A stretch of DNA of 64,000 bases, from NCBI RefSeq assembly GCF_003259745.1, contig NZ_QLMC01000001.1, positions 868,001 to 932,000 on the forward strand. Direction: 5' to 3'. Source of the stretch: Larkinella arboricola. Its GTDB lineage: Bacteria; Bacteroidota; Bacteroidia; Cytophagales; Spirosomataceae. Shown piece after piece: positions 1 through 7,988 of this stretch; the first letter of the stretch is position 1, and each line of letters starts with the position of its first letter. Position numbers and translations under genes: made by a program. The notes beneath the pieces were generated by a model that did no database searches, had not been told where the DNA came from, and saw only the letters and a program-made list of their open reading frames with translations.

Positions 1-620
1 ACTTCTTTCTGCGGAATCAACCCACCAAAGATGGCAGAAACGTCGGGCCGGGCCAGAATAATTTCATATCCAAAACACAGCAGAATAACGAAAATCAGAG
101 CCGCTACGATGCTTTCGAGCCAGCGAAAACCTTTGTGTTGCAAATACAGCAGCAGTAAAACGTCCAGCGCCGTGATGCACACCCCAACGGTCAGTGGGAT
201 ACCGAACAACAGATTCAGCGCCAGTGCCGAGCCAATTACTTCGGCCAGGTCGCAGGCGGCAATGGCAATTTCGCACAGAACCCAGAGGACAATCGCCACC
301 GGGCGGCTGTAGTGATCGCGGCAGGCCTGTGCCAGATCGCGGCCCGTAGCAATGCCCAGTTTGAGCGAAAGGTGCTGCAGGAGCATGGCAAATAAATTGG
401 AAATCAGGATAACCGACAACAGGGTGTAACCGAATCGCGAACCACCGGCAATATCAGTGGCCCAGTTACCGGGGTCCATATACCCAACGGCCACCATCAG
501 GCCCGGTCCGGCAAAAGCCATCAGCCGTTTTAAAAAAGAACCATTTTCCGGGACAGGAATACTGGCGTGGACCTCGGGTAATGATTTTGATAAATTTTCA
601 GATTTCCATCCCTGTGCCAT
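1..620 (-). CDS. mntH: Nramp-family Mn2+/Fe2+ transporter MntH, cut by window edge
   Basis: Proton-coupled divalent metal importer of the inner membrane. Reading down from an ATG at 620, the protein has a hydrophilic N-terminus of about 30 residues and then the first Nramp helix with the family metal-binding motif DPGN at residues 49-52. Further hydrophobic helices follow to the window edge, so about 206 residues of a roughly 420-450 residue family are present and the C-terminus lies outside. It is divergent from a DtxR/MntR-type regulator whose operators lie in the shared spacer, which supports a manganese rather than a general metal role (inference). The Nramp family is certain; Mn2+ preference is from context. 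Confidence 0.93.
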   Translation of the reverse strand, partial: MAQGWKSENLSKSLPEVHASIPVPENGSFLKRLMAFAGPGLMVAVGYMDPGNWATDIAGGSRFGYTLLSVILISNLFAMLLQHLSLKLGIATGRDLAQACRDHYSRPVAIVLWVLCEIAIAACDLAEVIGSALALNLLFGIPLTVGVCITALDVLLLLYLQHKGFRWLESIVAALIFVILLCFGYEIILARPDVSAIFGGLIPQKE

Positions 621-688
621 TATGGAGGTATTTTTATTCGTAATGCTAGCGTTAGGCTGCTATTTAATTTCCGTCTACAATAACACAA

Positions 689-696
689 CAAATATA
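689..696 (-). promoter_or_regulatory. Candidate -7 element for mntH
   Basis: On the minus strand this reads TATATTTG, matching the Bacteroidota -7 consensus TAnnTTTG, 69 nt upstream of the mntH ATG. No TTG is seen at the usual -33 spacing. A half-site of the operator sequence (AGAC on the minus strand, about 674-677) lies between it and the gene. Confidence 0.45.
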
Positions 697-739
697 TCTA
701 ATGTTTCTAAATAAAAATTTAGGGCAGTCTAAAAATTTT

Positions 740-766
740 TTGAACGGTAATAAAAAACTAGATTTG
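740..766 (+). promoter_or_regulatory. Candidate promoter for mntR
   Basis: TAGATTTG at 759-766 matches the Bacteroidota -7 consensus TAnnTTTG. A TTG at 740-742 lies 16 nt upstream, slightly short of the usual 17-23 nt spacing. Transcription would begin near 773, directly before the palindrome at 780-796, so the regulator could repress its own synthesis. Confidence 0.5.
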
Positions 767-779
767 TAAGAAGAATAGA

Positions 780-796
780 ATAGACACGGTGTCTAT
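780..796. promoter_or_regulatory. Perfect 17-bp palindrome, likely MntR/DtxR operator 1
   Basis: The 17-mer ATAGACACGGTGTCTAT is a perfect palindrome centred on base 788. Its core is AGAC-N5-GTCT, the same core and spacing as the site at 832-844. The location between divergent mntH and mntR, just after the predicted mntR start of transcription, is that expected of a DtxR-family operator. Binding is inferred. Confidence 0.7.
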
Positions 797-831
797 CTTT
801 CTGGTGGTAAGTCTATTAAGTAGAGATGGGT

Positions 832-844
832 AGACGGTTTGTCT
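832..844. promoter_or_regulatory. Likely MntR/DtxR operator 2
   Basis: AGAC (832-835), 5 nt, then GTCT (841-844). This repeats the core of the palindrome at 780-796, with centres exactly 50 bp apart. It lies downstream of the in-frame ATG at 826, which favours the ATG at 856 as the true mntR start. A third small inverted repeat, TCTA-N5-TAGA, lies between the two at 812-824. Confidence 0.55.
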
Positions 845-855
845 GTCCTGAGCCT

Positions 856-1509
856 ATGCATTCATTCACGGAAGAAAATTATTTAAAAACCATCTATTAC
901 CTGGCGGCCCGGCAGGAGGGAGAGGTTACAACCAATTCGCTGGCCGAAATGACGGCTACGAAGGCCGCTTCGGTATCGGATATGTTGCGCAAACTGGCTG
1001 AGAAACAACTGATTCATTATAAAAAGTATCAGGGTGTACGGCTAACGGCGGAGGGGGAGCGGCTGGCGCTGAAAGTAATTCGGCGGCACCGGATCTGGGA
1101 GGTTTTTCTGGCCGAAAAGCTGGGGTTTGGCTGGGACGAAGTGCATGAAATGGCCGAAGAACTGGAGCACATCCGTTCGGAGGAGCTGGTCGAAAAACTC
1201 GACGCGTTTCTGGGCTACCCGCAGTTTGACCCCCACGGCGATCCGATTCCGAGTCCGGCGGGGCAGATGCCAGCTGTTGAATACAGCAAACTCTCGGAGG
1301 TGGGTGTCGGAACGGAGGTGCAGGTCATGGGTGTGCTGGAACATTCGCCGGAATTTCTGCAACACCTCGATAAAACCGGTCTTAATCTGGGTTGCCGGGT
1401 ACGGGTGCAGGACATCAACACCTTTGATAAATCCGTCTCTGTACAGATTAACCAGGAAAAAACGTTATTTGTCAGTAACGAAGTGGCCCGAAATTTACTG
1501 GTCAATTAA
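856..1509 (+). CDS. mntR: DtxR/MntR-family metal-dependent transcriptional regulator
   Basis: A cytoplasmic metal-sensing repressor of about 217 residues. The N-terminal winged helix spans about residues 1-65 (TEENYLKTIYYL at the start is typical of the family). The metal-binding and dimerisation helices follow, with the HRIWEVFL and DEVHEMAEELEH segments near 77-105, and then a FeoA/SH3-like C-terminal domain. The length is that of the three-domain members. The start at 856 (MHSFTEENY) fits the family better than the upstream ATG at 826, because the second operator lies between the two. It is divergent from mntH and most likely represses mntH and itself when Mn2+ is plentiful; iron sensing is an alternative. 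Confidence 0.9.
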   Translation: MHSFTEENYLKTIYYLAARQEGEVTTNSLAEMTATKAASVSDMLRKLAEKQLIHYKKYQGVRLTAEGERLALKVIRRHRIWEVFLAEKLGFGWDEVHEMAEELEHIRSEELVEKLDAFLGYPQFDPHGDPIPSPAGQMPAVEYSKLSEVGVGTEVQVMGVLEHSPEFLQHLDKTGLNLGCRVRVQDINTFDKSVSVQINQEKTLFVSNEVARNLLVN

Positions 1510-1535
1510 AACCGAACGGACTCCAGCAAGCTTTC

Positions 1536-2612
1536 ATGAAACTCCTCGATTGGTATATTTTAAAGCGGTTTTTGCTGACGTACTTCTTTGTCGTAATGGT
1601 TATCGTGCTGGTAGTCTGCGTTGTTGACTACACGGAGAAAGTAGACGATTTCTACAAGCACAATGCCCCCGGCGACAGGATCATCTTTGATTATTATCTC
1701 AACTTCATTCCGTACTGGGCCAACTACATCAGTCCGCTGATGGTGTTTATTGCCACGGTATTTATGACCTCGCGGCTGGCGGCTAAATCCGAAATTATTG
1801 CCATTCTCAGCAGCGGCATCAGCTTTGTCCGGCTCATGGTTCCGTATGCCCTGGGGGCCCTGATCCTGAGCGTTGCCACGTATTTTCTGGTGGGCTGGGT
1901 GGTGCCGAAAGCCAATCAAACCCGTATCGCTTTTGAGTTGAAATACACCAAAGACCCCTACACGTATTCGGGCCGGAATATTCACATCAAGGTGGCGCCC
2001 AACGTCTATGCTTACCTGGAAAGTTATAACAACCAGAGCAATACGGGGTATAAATTCACGCTGGAGGAGGTGAAGGGCAACCAATTGATGCAAAAAATGG
2101 CGGGTGAGCGCATTGAGTGGAGCCCGGAAAAGAAAAAGTGGACGGTATACAATTACAACCTACGGAAAATTAACGGCTTGCAGGAAACGCTGACGCATGG
2201 CGAAAAAGTTGATACCCTGCTGAACCTCTATCCGTCGGACTTTGACAGTGATTTTAGTCTCTACGAAACTTTTACCTTCCCCGAACTCGACAATTATATT
2301 GCCCTGCTCAGCAGCCGGGGCGCCGACGGTGTTGAAACCTACTTGCTGGAAAAATACTCGCGGCAGACGCGTCCGTTTGCCATTCTGATTCTGACCGCAA
2401 TTGGCGTCATTATGTCGGCCCGGAAAAGCCGTCGGGGCGTGGGCTGGCAGGTCGCGCTGGGCTTTATTCTGGCATTTGTCTATCTGCTGTTTTTCATGCT
2501 GGCCAAAGGTATTGCTGAAGCGGGGAACCTGAATCCGATCCTGGCTGTCTGGCTGCCCAATATTGTGTTTACCGCCATCGGTCTGATCTTGTACCATACC
2601 ATTCCACGATAA
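1536..2612 (+). CDS. LptF/LptG (YjgP/YjgQ) family permease
   Basis: Inner-membrane subunit of the type that extracts lipopolysaccharide from the membrane in the Lpt pathway, normally as LptF or LptG with the ATPase LptB. The 358-residue protein opens with KLLDWYILKRFL, typical of the family. It has about three N-terminal helices (roughly 12-35, 60-80, 95-120), a periplasmic beta-rich domain (about 125-265) and C-terminal helices (about 275-355). The sequence does not tell LptF from LptG. No other lpt gene is nearby, which is usual in Bacteroidota. It begins 26 nt after mntR but has no functional tie to it. Confidence 0.88.
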   Translation: MKLLDWYILKRFLLTYFFVVMVIVLVVCVVDYTEKVDDFYKHNAPGDRIIFDYYLNFIPYWANYISPLMVFIATVFMTSRLAAKSEIIAILSSGISFVRLMVPYALGALILSVATYFLVGWVVPKANQTRIAFELKYTKDPYTYSGRNIHIKVAPNVYAYLESYNNQSNTGYKFTLEEVKGNQLMQKMAGERIEWSPEKKKWTVYNYNLRKINGLQETLTHGEKVDTLLNLYPSDFDSDFSLYETFTFPELDNYIALLSSRGADGVETYLLEKYSRQTRPFAILILTAIGVIMSARKSRRGVGWQVALGFILAFVYLLFFMLAKGIAEAGNLNPILAVWLPNIVFTAIGLILYHTIPR

Positions 2613-2613
2613 C

Positions 2614-2655
2614 CGGGCCGCGCAGGCCGGGCCACGTAGGTCGGGCCGCGTAGGC
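2614..2655 (+). repeat. Three tandem copies of a 14-bp unit
   Basis: The units are CGGGCCGCGCAGGC (2614-2627), CGGGCCACGTAGGT (2628-2641) and CGGGCCGCGTAGGC (2642-2655). They differ at only three positions and begin two bases after the stop codon of the permease gene. An inverted copy lies at 2717-2730. Confidence 0.85.
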
Positions 2656-2730
2656 ATTTTGGTTTGGGTAAGTTTTTGCATTTAATAGTGACCCCGCACG
2701 TATTTAACGGACTAAAGCCTACGAGGCCCG
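2642..2730 (+). terminator. Long-range inverted repeat formed with the tandem unit
   Basis: GCCTACGAGGCCCG at 2717-2730 is the reverse complement of the third tandem unit (2642-2655) with 13 of 14 bases matching. RNA from this spacer could pair over a 61-nt loop, and any of the three units could compete for the single inverted copy. There is no clear T-run, so the terminator role is a guess; it may instead be a mobile-repeat remnant. Confidence 0.4.
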
Positions 2731-2743
2731 GTCCTAGGTCTGT

Positions 2744-3652
2744 ATGAACCGTCCAACACTCACTGATTACCTGCACCTTCATTTCCTGGTCCTGATCTGG
2801 GGATTTACAGCCATTCTGGGGCTGTTGATTTCCGTACCGGCTCTCACACTGGTGGTCTACCGGACGCTGCTGGCGGCTGTTGGGCTGGGATTGCTGCTGG
2901 TGGTTCAGCGAAAAATGGTGCCGGTTGCACCCGCCGATCGGTTGAAACTATTGGCAACCGGCGTGGTGATTGCCTTACACTGGGCTTTGTTTTTCGGAGC
3001 GGCCCGCGTCGCCAATGTGTCGGTTTGTCTGGCCGGCATGGCAACCGGTTCGCTGTGGACCAGTTTGCTCGAACCGTTGTTTGTCCGCCGACGGCTGCAA
3101 CTGATCGAGGTCATACTTGGTATGCTTGTTATGGCGGGTTTATACATGATTTTTCGTTTTGAAATTGACCGGGCGGCTGGCTTGCTGATGGCGGTTTTCT
3201 CGGCCATGCTGGCGGCCGTTTTCACGATTGTCAATAGCCAGTTTACCCGGCGGTATCCGCCCATGACCATCACCTTTTACGAAATGTCGGGGGCTTTTGG
3301 TGGTTCACTGCTATTTCTGGGGTTATATTTGGCATTTGGTTTAGAAACACCGTCATCGCTGTGGCCCCAGCCAACCGACTGGCTCTGGATTGCCATTCTG
3401 GCGTTTGTCTGTACGGTATACGCTTATTCGGCTTCGGTCTGGCTGATGCGTAAGTTCTCGGCCTTTGCGGTAAACCTGACCGTCAATCTGGAGCCGGTAT
3501 ACGGTATTGCCTTGGCCTGGCTGTTTTTCGGCGACCGCGAACGGATGACCACCGGCTTTTATGCAGGTACCGTGGTGATTCTGGTTGCGGTGCTGGTGTA
3601 TCCGGTCTGGCAGCGAAAAATGGATAAGAAAAATGTTTATCCGATTCAATAA
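2744..3652 (+). CDS. EamA/DMT-superfamily transporter
   Basis: A 302-residue inner-membrane protein with about ten predicted helices arranged as two EamA repeats (roughly 5-140 and 155-292), the usual architecture and length of the drug/metabolite transporter superfamily. The N-terminal HFLVLIWGFTAILG is typical. The substrate cannot be read from the sequence. The next four genes look like envelope glycan genes, and some DMT members carry lipid-linked sugars, so a flippase role is possible but only an inference. Many EamA proteins export amino acids or metabolites instead. Confidence 0.85.
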   Translation: MNRPTLTDYLHLHFLVLIWGFTAILGLLISVPALTLVVYRTLLAAVGLGLLLVVQRKMVPVAPADRLKLLATGVVIALHWALFFGAARVANVSVCLAGMATGSLWTSLLEPLFVRRRLQLIEVILGMLVMAGLYMIFRFEIDRAAGLLMAVFSAMLAAVFTIVNSQFTRRYPPMTITFYEMSGAFGGSLLFLGLYLAFGLETPSSLWPQPTDWLWIAILAFVCTVYAYSASVWLMRKFSAFAVNLTVNLEPVYGIALAWLFFGDRERMTTGFYAGTVVILVAVLVYPVWQRKMDKKNVYPIQ

Positions 3653-3703
3653 CCCAGGGTTACGAAACGTCAATGGCGGTTTTGGTAACGAATTTCCGAG
3701 CTG

Positions 3704-5182
3704 ATGAATCAACTGATTACGCCCAATAAAATTCTATTTTTTCTGCTCATTGGCTGCCTGATGATGGTGGCAACTCCCTTAGTTCTGCTGTCTTTTTACA
3801 ACCATCCGTCGGTGGTCGATGATTATTGTTTCGCCTATACCGTCATGCGTTTTGGGGTCTGGAGGTCCCAGAAGTTTTATTACGACGGCTGGACGGGCCG
3901 CTATTTCCACAATTTCATTGTGCACACGAGTCCGCTGATCTGGCGGTGGTTTAGCGCCTACACGATTTTCCCGATTGTGTTGCTGGGTCTGCTCTGGACG
4001 GGCTTTTTTACCTTAATCCGTCAGATTGGCCAGCGGGTTATCACAACCGCCGGACAGATTGCCATCGCATCGGGTGCCTGTTTTCTGTACATTTCCCAAC
4101 TGCGCTCCATTGCCGAATTTTTTTACTGGTATACCGGGCTGGCGGGGTATTCCCTGGCCTGCGTACTGCTGCTGTTTCTGCTCGGTGTGTTTATTGCGCA
4201 CGATCGGCAGCGTACCGGCTGGAAAAGCCCCCTGCTGTTGCTGGAAGCGGTTTTGGTCCTGTGCATCATCGGCTCCAGTGAAACCTGGATGGTGGTGACG
4301 TTATCGTTTTTAGGGTTCCGGGCTCTGGTCAGTTTACTGTATCGGCGGACCATTCCGGTTGCCCAGATTGGCCTGTTAATCTGGGCCGGTCTGTGTAGTT
4401 ATGCCCTGATACAGGCGCCGGGAAATGCCATCCGGATGGGTGGAAACAGCCTGAGTCAGGATTTTCTTTTTTCGGCCATCGAAACGGTCAAATTCGGTTC
4501 GGTTTACTTCCGCGACCAGCTTTTAAATTCGTCGATTCTAATTCTCTCGGCGCTTTTTTTACCGGTTGCCTACCGCCTGACCGACAGCCATAGCCCGACG
4601 CGTCCTTACTTTTCCATTTACTGGTGGCTGGCGCTGGGTTTCTATCTGGGTTTGCTGTTTGTCCTGACGTTCCTGCATTTCTGGGCGGTAGGAGTTCCGC
4701 CGGTGGCGCGGTTGCTCAACGTCGTCAATCTGGTCTGGGTGGTCGGCTGGTTTTACATGCTGACGGTTTTTGTCCGGCTTTTCCGCCATCGCATCAGCAA
4801 TTGGGCGCTTGTGACCGGTTACCGCTGGCCGACGGTTGCGGTCGTTGCGGTTTTGTTGGGGGTTGCAGGCTACCGAAATACAAACCTGCGGCTGACCTAC
4901 GATGATCTTCGCTCGGGAAGGGCCAGGGAATATCATCAGCAAATGGAAGAACGGTATCAACTGATGACCAGTAGCCGGGGCGATACCGTTGCCGTGCCCC
5001 CGTTGACGGCTTTACCGGCTTCGCTGGTGTTAGAAGACCTCAGTTACCGGTCAGAAGCCATGTTCAACGATTGCTGGGCGGGTTATTTTTACCGAAAAGG
5101 CGTCAAATTACGTACGGCGTCGGCTACAGCTACAGCGTCCGAAGTTCAACCCGCGTCACGTCAAGTTACGAGCCAGCCATGA
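3704..5182 (+). CDS. DUF6056-like polytopic membrane protein, probable GT-C-type glycosyltransferase
   Basis: A 492-residue protein with about ten membrane helices. Just after the first helix it has an acidic motif VVDDY (residues 37-41) and then WTGRY (about 63-67), the pattern seen in DUF6056 and related GT-C-fold enzymes that use polyprenyl-phosphate sugars on the periplasmic side. The C-terminal 90 residues are soluble. The stop overlaps the next start by four bases (ATGA), so the two are translationally coupled. The family placement is from memory of motifs; the glycosyltransferase role is an inference supported by the neighbours. Confidence 0.7.
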   Translation: MNQLITPNKILFFLLIGCLMMVATPLVLLSFYNHPSVVDDYCFAYTVMRFGVWRSQKFYYDGWTGRYFHNFIVHTSPLIWRWFSAYTIFPIVLLGLLWTGFFTLIRQIGQRVITTAGQIAIASGACFLYISQLRSIAEFFYWYTGLAGYSLACVLLLFLLGVFIAHDRQRTGWKSPLLLLEAVLVLCIIGSSETWMVVTLSFLGFRALVSLLYRRTIPVAQIGLLIWAGLCSYALIQAPGNAIRMGGNSLSQDFLFSAIETVKFGSVYFRDQLLNSSILILSALFLPVAYRLTDSHSPTRPYFSIYWWLALGFYLGLLFVLTFLHFWAVGVPPVARLLNVVNLVWVVGWFYMLTVFVRLFRHRISNWALVTGYRWPTVAVVAVLLGVAGYRNTNLRLTYDDLRSGRAREYHQQMEERYQLMTSSRGDTVAVPPLTALPASLVLEDLSYRSEAMFNDCWAGYFYRKGVKLRTASATATASEVQPASRQVTSQP

Positions 5183-6903
5183 TTCCCGTTGTACCCCTGT
5201 TTCGGAAGATTTCTCCTTTGCTGGTCGCCTTTCCGGTGATTTGTTTTCTGGCGCTGGTGCTTCTGTTTGTCGATAACATCCCCTGGATGGATGATCTGGA
5301 ATCATTTTTCGGGTTTCTCATCAATTACACCAGTGCCGATTCGTTTTCGGAAAAATGGCGCTGGCTGCTGGCTCCCAACAACGAACACCGCATTCTGTTT
5401 GCCAAACTGACCACCCTGTTTTTTTATAAACTAACGGGGCTGCTCAATTTCCGGTGGCTGATCTTTGTCGCCTTCGGCTGTACGCTGGTAATCTGGCTGG
5501 TTTTGTACCGGATATTTCGTTCCATGCGATTGCCGTTGCTGGCCTTTTTGCCGGTGTCGCTGATTTTGTTCCAGCCCCAATACCGTCTGACCAGTTTCTG
5601 GGCCATCACGGCGTTGCAGCACCTGGCCGTTACGATGCTGATTCTGTGGGCGTTGTATTGGCTGGCGAATCCCAGCCGTTCGCCCTGGCGCTTCATCGGA
5701 GCCATTCTGTTGCAGATGCTTGCTTCTTTTTCCATGAGCAACGGCCTGTTTGGGTGGGTGGCCGGACTGGGTGTTTTGCTGGTGCAGTGGCGGCTGGAAG
5801 GCATGAATTATCTGTGGCGGCTGGTCGTCTGGGCTGGGCTGGGGGTGGTGGTGATTCTGCTCTACTTCCACGATTTTGCCAATTTACAGGGTAACGAAAG
5901 CAGTGTGTCGTTTTTCCTGAAACACCCCCATCTGGTCATTTTTGGCTTTTTCACCTTCCTGGGCGGCCTGTTTGACTTTTTTCCCACGCTCGACATTTTA
6001 CCCCGCAGCATCCTGCCAACGCTGGCCGGTATGGCGTGTATCGCCCTGCTATTCTGGTTGTTTCGAACAACGATGTTCCATAGTCTGTGGCAGCCAGGTC
6101 AAAAACCGGTGGACAGGAAACTGAACCATCGACGGTATTTTTTCGTGGGAGCGTATGGTTTTCTGCTGGTCAATGCCGTGGTGGTGGCGGTGCTTCGGCC
6201 CCGGTTTGGGTACGAGGTCATGCTGATCAGTAACTACATGCTCTACCCGGCACTGCTGGTTATCCTGCTGTATCTGGACGGCTTGAGCGAGTTTAAGGAC
6301 CCGCAGCGGCTAAAGAAGTGGATGACAAGCGGTATTGTGCTGGGCGCGCTCGTCTGGAGTGTAATGTATTTTCATCACCTGCCCCTGCTGGCTGCGCAGC
6401 AGGCCACGCGGCAGACTTCCGTTTTTAACCAGAAACACAATGAGCTTGGTTTCGGGGCCATTATCGGGTCGGAGTACGCGGCTGCGATCAAGCGGTGGGT
6501 AGACACGGCCAAGGACAAAGGCTTTTATGCGTACCCGCAGAATATGTTTTATGCCCCGTATGAGCAGACATTGCTGAATCCTGCCCCGCCCGCTGATCCG
6601 GCTTTGAAGCTGCTGGTGCATGAAATGGACGCTGAATTCCGGGTAATCACCGAAAACTGGTCGTTGCCCGCCGGGATTCGGGATGCCTGTATCGTGGTGA
6701 AATCGGCCCGCCATACATACCTGTTTCCGGCGGAGAACCCGTATTTTCCAATGCATTTTTACCTGCGACGACGGATGCCGAACCTCACTGCCCGGGTGCT
6801 CAAATCATTTATGTACCCTGATACCTATCAGGTTGGTATTCTGGTAGCGACAAGTGAATCCGTCGATATACGGTATTCGAATCAAACCTTAATCGTTCGG
6901 TAA
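5179..6903 (+). CDS. Polytopic membrane protein, GT-C-like, partner of the preceding gene
   Basis: 574 residues with about ten helices. After the first helix lies an acidic motif WMDDLE (36-41) and then NNEHR (67-71), placed like the catalytic and lipid-phosphate-contacting residues of GT-C transferases. About 160 C-terminal residues are soluble. The ATG at 5179 is chosen because it overlaps the previous stop (ATGA); an upstream in-frame ATG at 5071 would lie inside the previous gene. The two neighbours share layout but little sequence, suggesting two transferases with different acceptors. Function is inferred. Confidence 0.72.
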   Translation: MIPVVPLFRKISPLLVAFPVICFLALVLLFVDNIPWMDDLESFFGFLINYTSADSFSEKWRWLLAPNNEHRILFAKLTTLFFYKLTGLLNFRWLIFVAFGCTLVIWLVLYRIFRSMRLPLLAFLPVSLILFQPQYRLTSFWAITALQHLAVTMLILWALYWLANPSRSPWRFIGAILLQMLASFSMSNGLFGWVAGLGVLLVQWRLEGMNYLWRLVVWAGLGVVVILLYFHDFANLQGNESSVSFFLKHPHLVIFGFFTFLGGLFDFFPTLDILPRSILPTLAGMACIALLFWLFRTTMFHSLWQPGQKPVDRKLNHRRYFFVGAYGFLLVNAVVVAVLRPRFGYEVMLISNYMLYPALLVILLYLDGLSEFKDPQRLKKWMTSGIVLGALVWSVMYFHHLPLLAAQQATRQTSVFNQKHNELGFGAIIGSEYAAAIKRWVDTAKDKGFYAYPQNMFYAPYEQTLLNPAPPADPALKLLVHEMDAEFRVITENWSLPAGIRDACIVVKSARHTYLFPAENPYFPMHFYLRRRMPNLTARVLKSFMYPDTYQVGILVATSESVDIRYSNQTLIVR

Positions 6904-6918
6904 GTAAACACAATCATG

Positions 6919-6926
6919 TAATTTTG
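6919..6926 (+). promoter_or_regulatory. Candidate -7 element for the glycosyltransferase gene
   Basis: TAATTTTG matches TAnnTTTG and would start transcription near 6933, 20 nt before the TTG start codon at 6953. No TTG is seen at the -33 distance, so it may be weak. Confidence 0.4.
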
Positions 6927-6952
6927 TGCGTCCTATATTAACTTGATACGCT

Positions 6953-7900
6953 TTGTCTGAACCACTCATTTCGATTGTCGCTCCGCTTTATAACGAACGG
7001 GAATCGTTTCCACACCTTGTTGCGCGGCTGAATGCCCTGATGGACAGTTCTCCGCTTTCTATTGAAGTTGTCCTGATCGACGATGGCAGCCGCGACAATA
7101 CGGCGCAGCTCATGCAGCAATTAGCGTTGGCCGACGAACGGTACCATTGCGTTTTTCTGGCCCGGAATTATGGACACCAGATTGCTCTGACGGCGGGCAT
7201 GGCCGCTGCCAAAGGAACCGAAGCGCTGTTTATCATTGATGGTGACTTGCAGGACCCCCCCGAACTGCTGACCGAATTCTACGCCAAATTCAAGGAGGGC
7301 TACGACGTGGTATATGCGGTTCGGAAAAAGCGGAAAGAAGGCTTTTTCAAAAAAACCGCCTATTTCCTGTTCTACCGCTTCATGAAATCCATTTCCTACG
7401 TTGACATTCCGCTCGACAGTGGTGATTTCTCCCTGATCAGCCGCCGGGTCGCCAATGTCCTGAATCAGATGCCGGAAGAAAGCCGCTTCATTCGGGGAAT
7501 GCGCAGCTGGATCGGTTTTAAGCAGATTGGCGTGGAGTACGAACGTGATGCCCGCGTGGCTGGAGAAGCCAAATACACGTTCAAAATGCTCCGGCGGCTG
7601 GCCTATAACGGTATTTTCAACTTCAGCGAATTTCCGATCAAGTTCGTGACCAATATGGGAATGCTATCCATTGGCATTGCCGTCTTATATTTTATTCAGA
7701 CGCTCATCAAAAAATATTTCTTCGGGGGCGTACCGCAGGGCTTTACGGCTTTGTTGTTTACCATCATTCTTTTTGGCGGTATTCAATTGATCGGATTAGG
7801 ATTAATCGGAGAGTACGTACTGCGGATTTTCTTCCAGAGCAAAGGCCGTCCGCTGTACATTGTTCGCGAGATCATCCGGAAAAAAGAACGCCAGTCGTAA
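6953..7900 (+). CDS. GT2-family polyprenyl-phosphate glycosyltransferase (GtrB/DPM1-like)
   Basis: Transfers a sugar from a nucleotide donor to polyprenyl phosphate on the cytoplasmic face of the inner membrane. The 315 residues show the GT-A fold: an SIVAPLYNE strand (7-15), DDGSRD (43-48), and the DGDLQDPPE donor and metal site (97-104). Two C-terminal helices (about 228-250 and 264-292) are as in GtrB. The start is a TTG: an in-frame stop lies 9 nt upstream and the family N-terminus begins exactly here. The product would feed the GT-C-like proteins encoded upstream, which need lipid-phosphate sugar donors. The sugar is unknown. Confidence 0.9.
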   Translation: MSEPLISIVAPLYNERESFPHLVARLNALMDSSPLSIEVVLIDDGSRDNTAQLMQQLALADERYHCVFLARNYGHQIALTAGMAAAKGTEALFIIDGDLQDPPELLTEFYAKFKEGYDVVYAVRKKRKEGFFKKTAYFLFYRFMKSISYVDIPLDSGDFSLISRRVANVLNQMPEESRFIRGMRSWIGFKQIGVEYERDARVAGEAKYTFKMLRRLAYNGIFNFSEFPIKFVTNMGMLSIGIAVLYFIQTLIKKYFFGGVPQGFTALLFTIILFGGIQLIGLGLIGEYVLRIFFQSKGRPLYIVREIIRKKERQS

Positions 7901-7901
7901 T

Positions 7902-7980
7902 AAATTAAGAGTTAGGAGTGAAGAGTGAAGAGTTGGCCGAAGCATTTAATTCTTAACTCTTAATTCTTAACTCATTACTC
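7902..7980. repeat. Heptamer-built intergenic palindrome, copy A
   Basis: Two 33-nt arms (7902-7934 and 7948-7980) around a 13-nt loop. Each arm is four degenerate 7-mers (consensus GAGTTAA, variants GAGTGAA, GAATTAA, GAGTTAG) plus GAGTT or GAATT. It begins one base after the stop codon of the glycosyltransferase. The same architecture occurs at 26971-27055 and 46506-46584. Confidence 0.85.
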
Positions 7981-7988
7981 TAGAAGGG

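Noticed and set aside
33-45. HolB Walker A lacking its lysine taken as a broken gene (residues 33-40 of the protein at 18021-19166)
   Set aside because: Delta-prime subunits normally lack a working ATP site; the protein is otherwise intact.
5071-5178. Longer N-terminus for the second GT-C-like protein
   Set aside because: It would lie wholly inside the preceding gene; the ATGA overlap at 5179 is the natural start.
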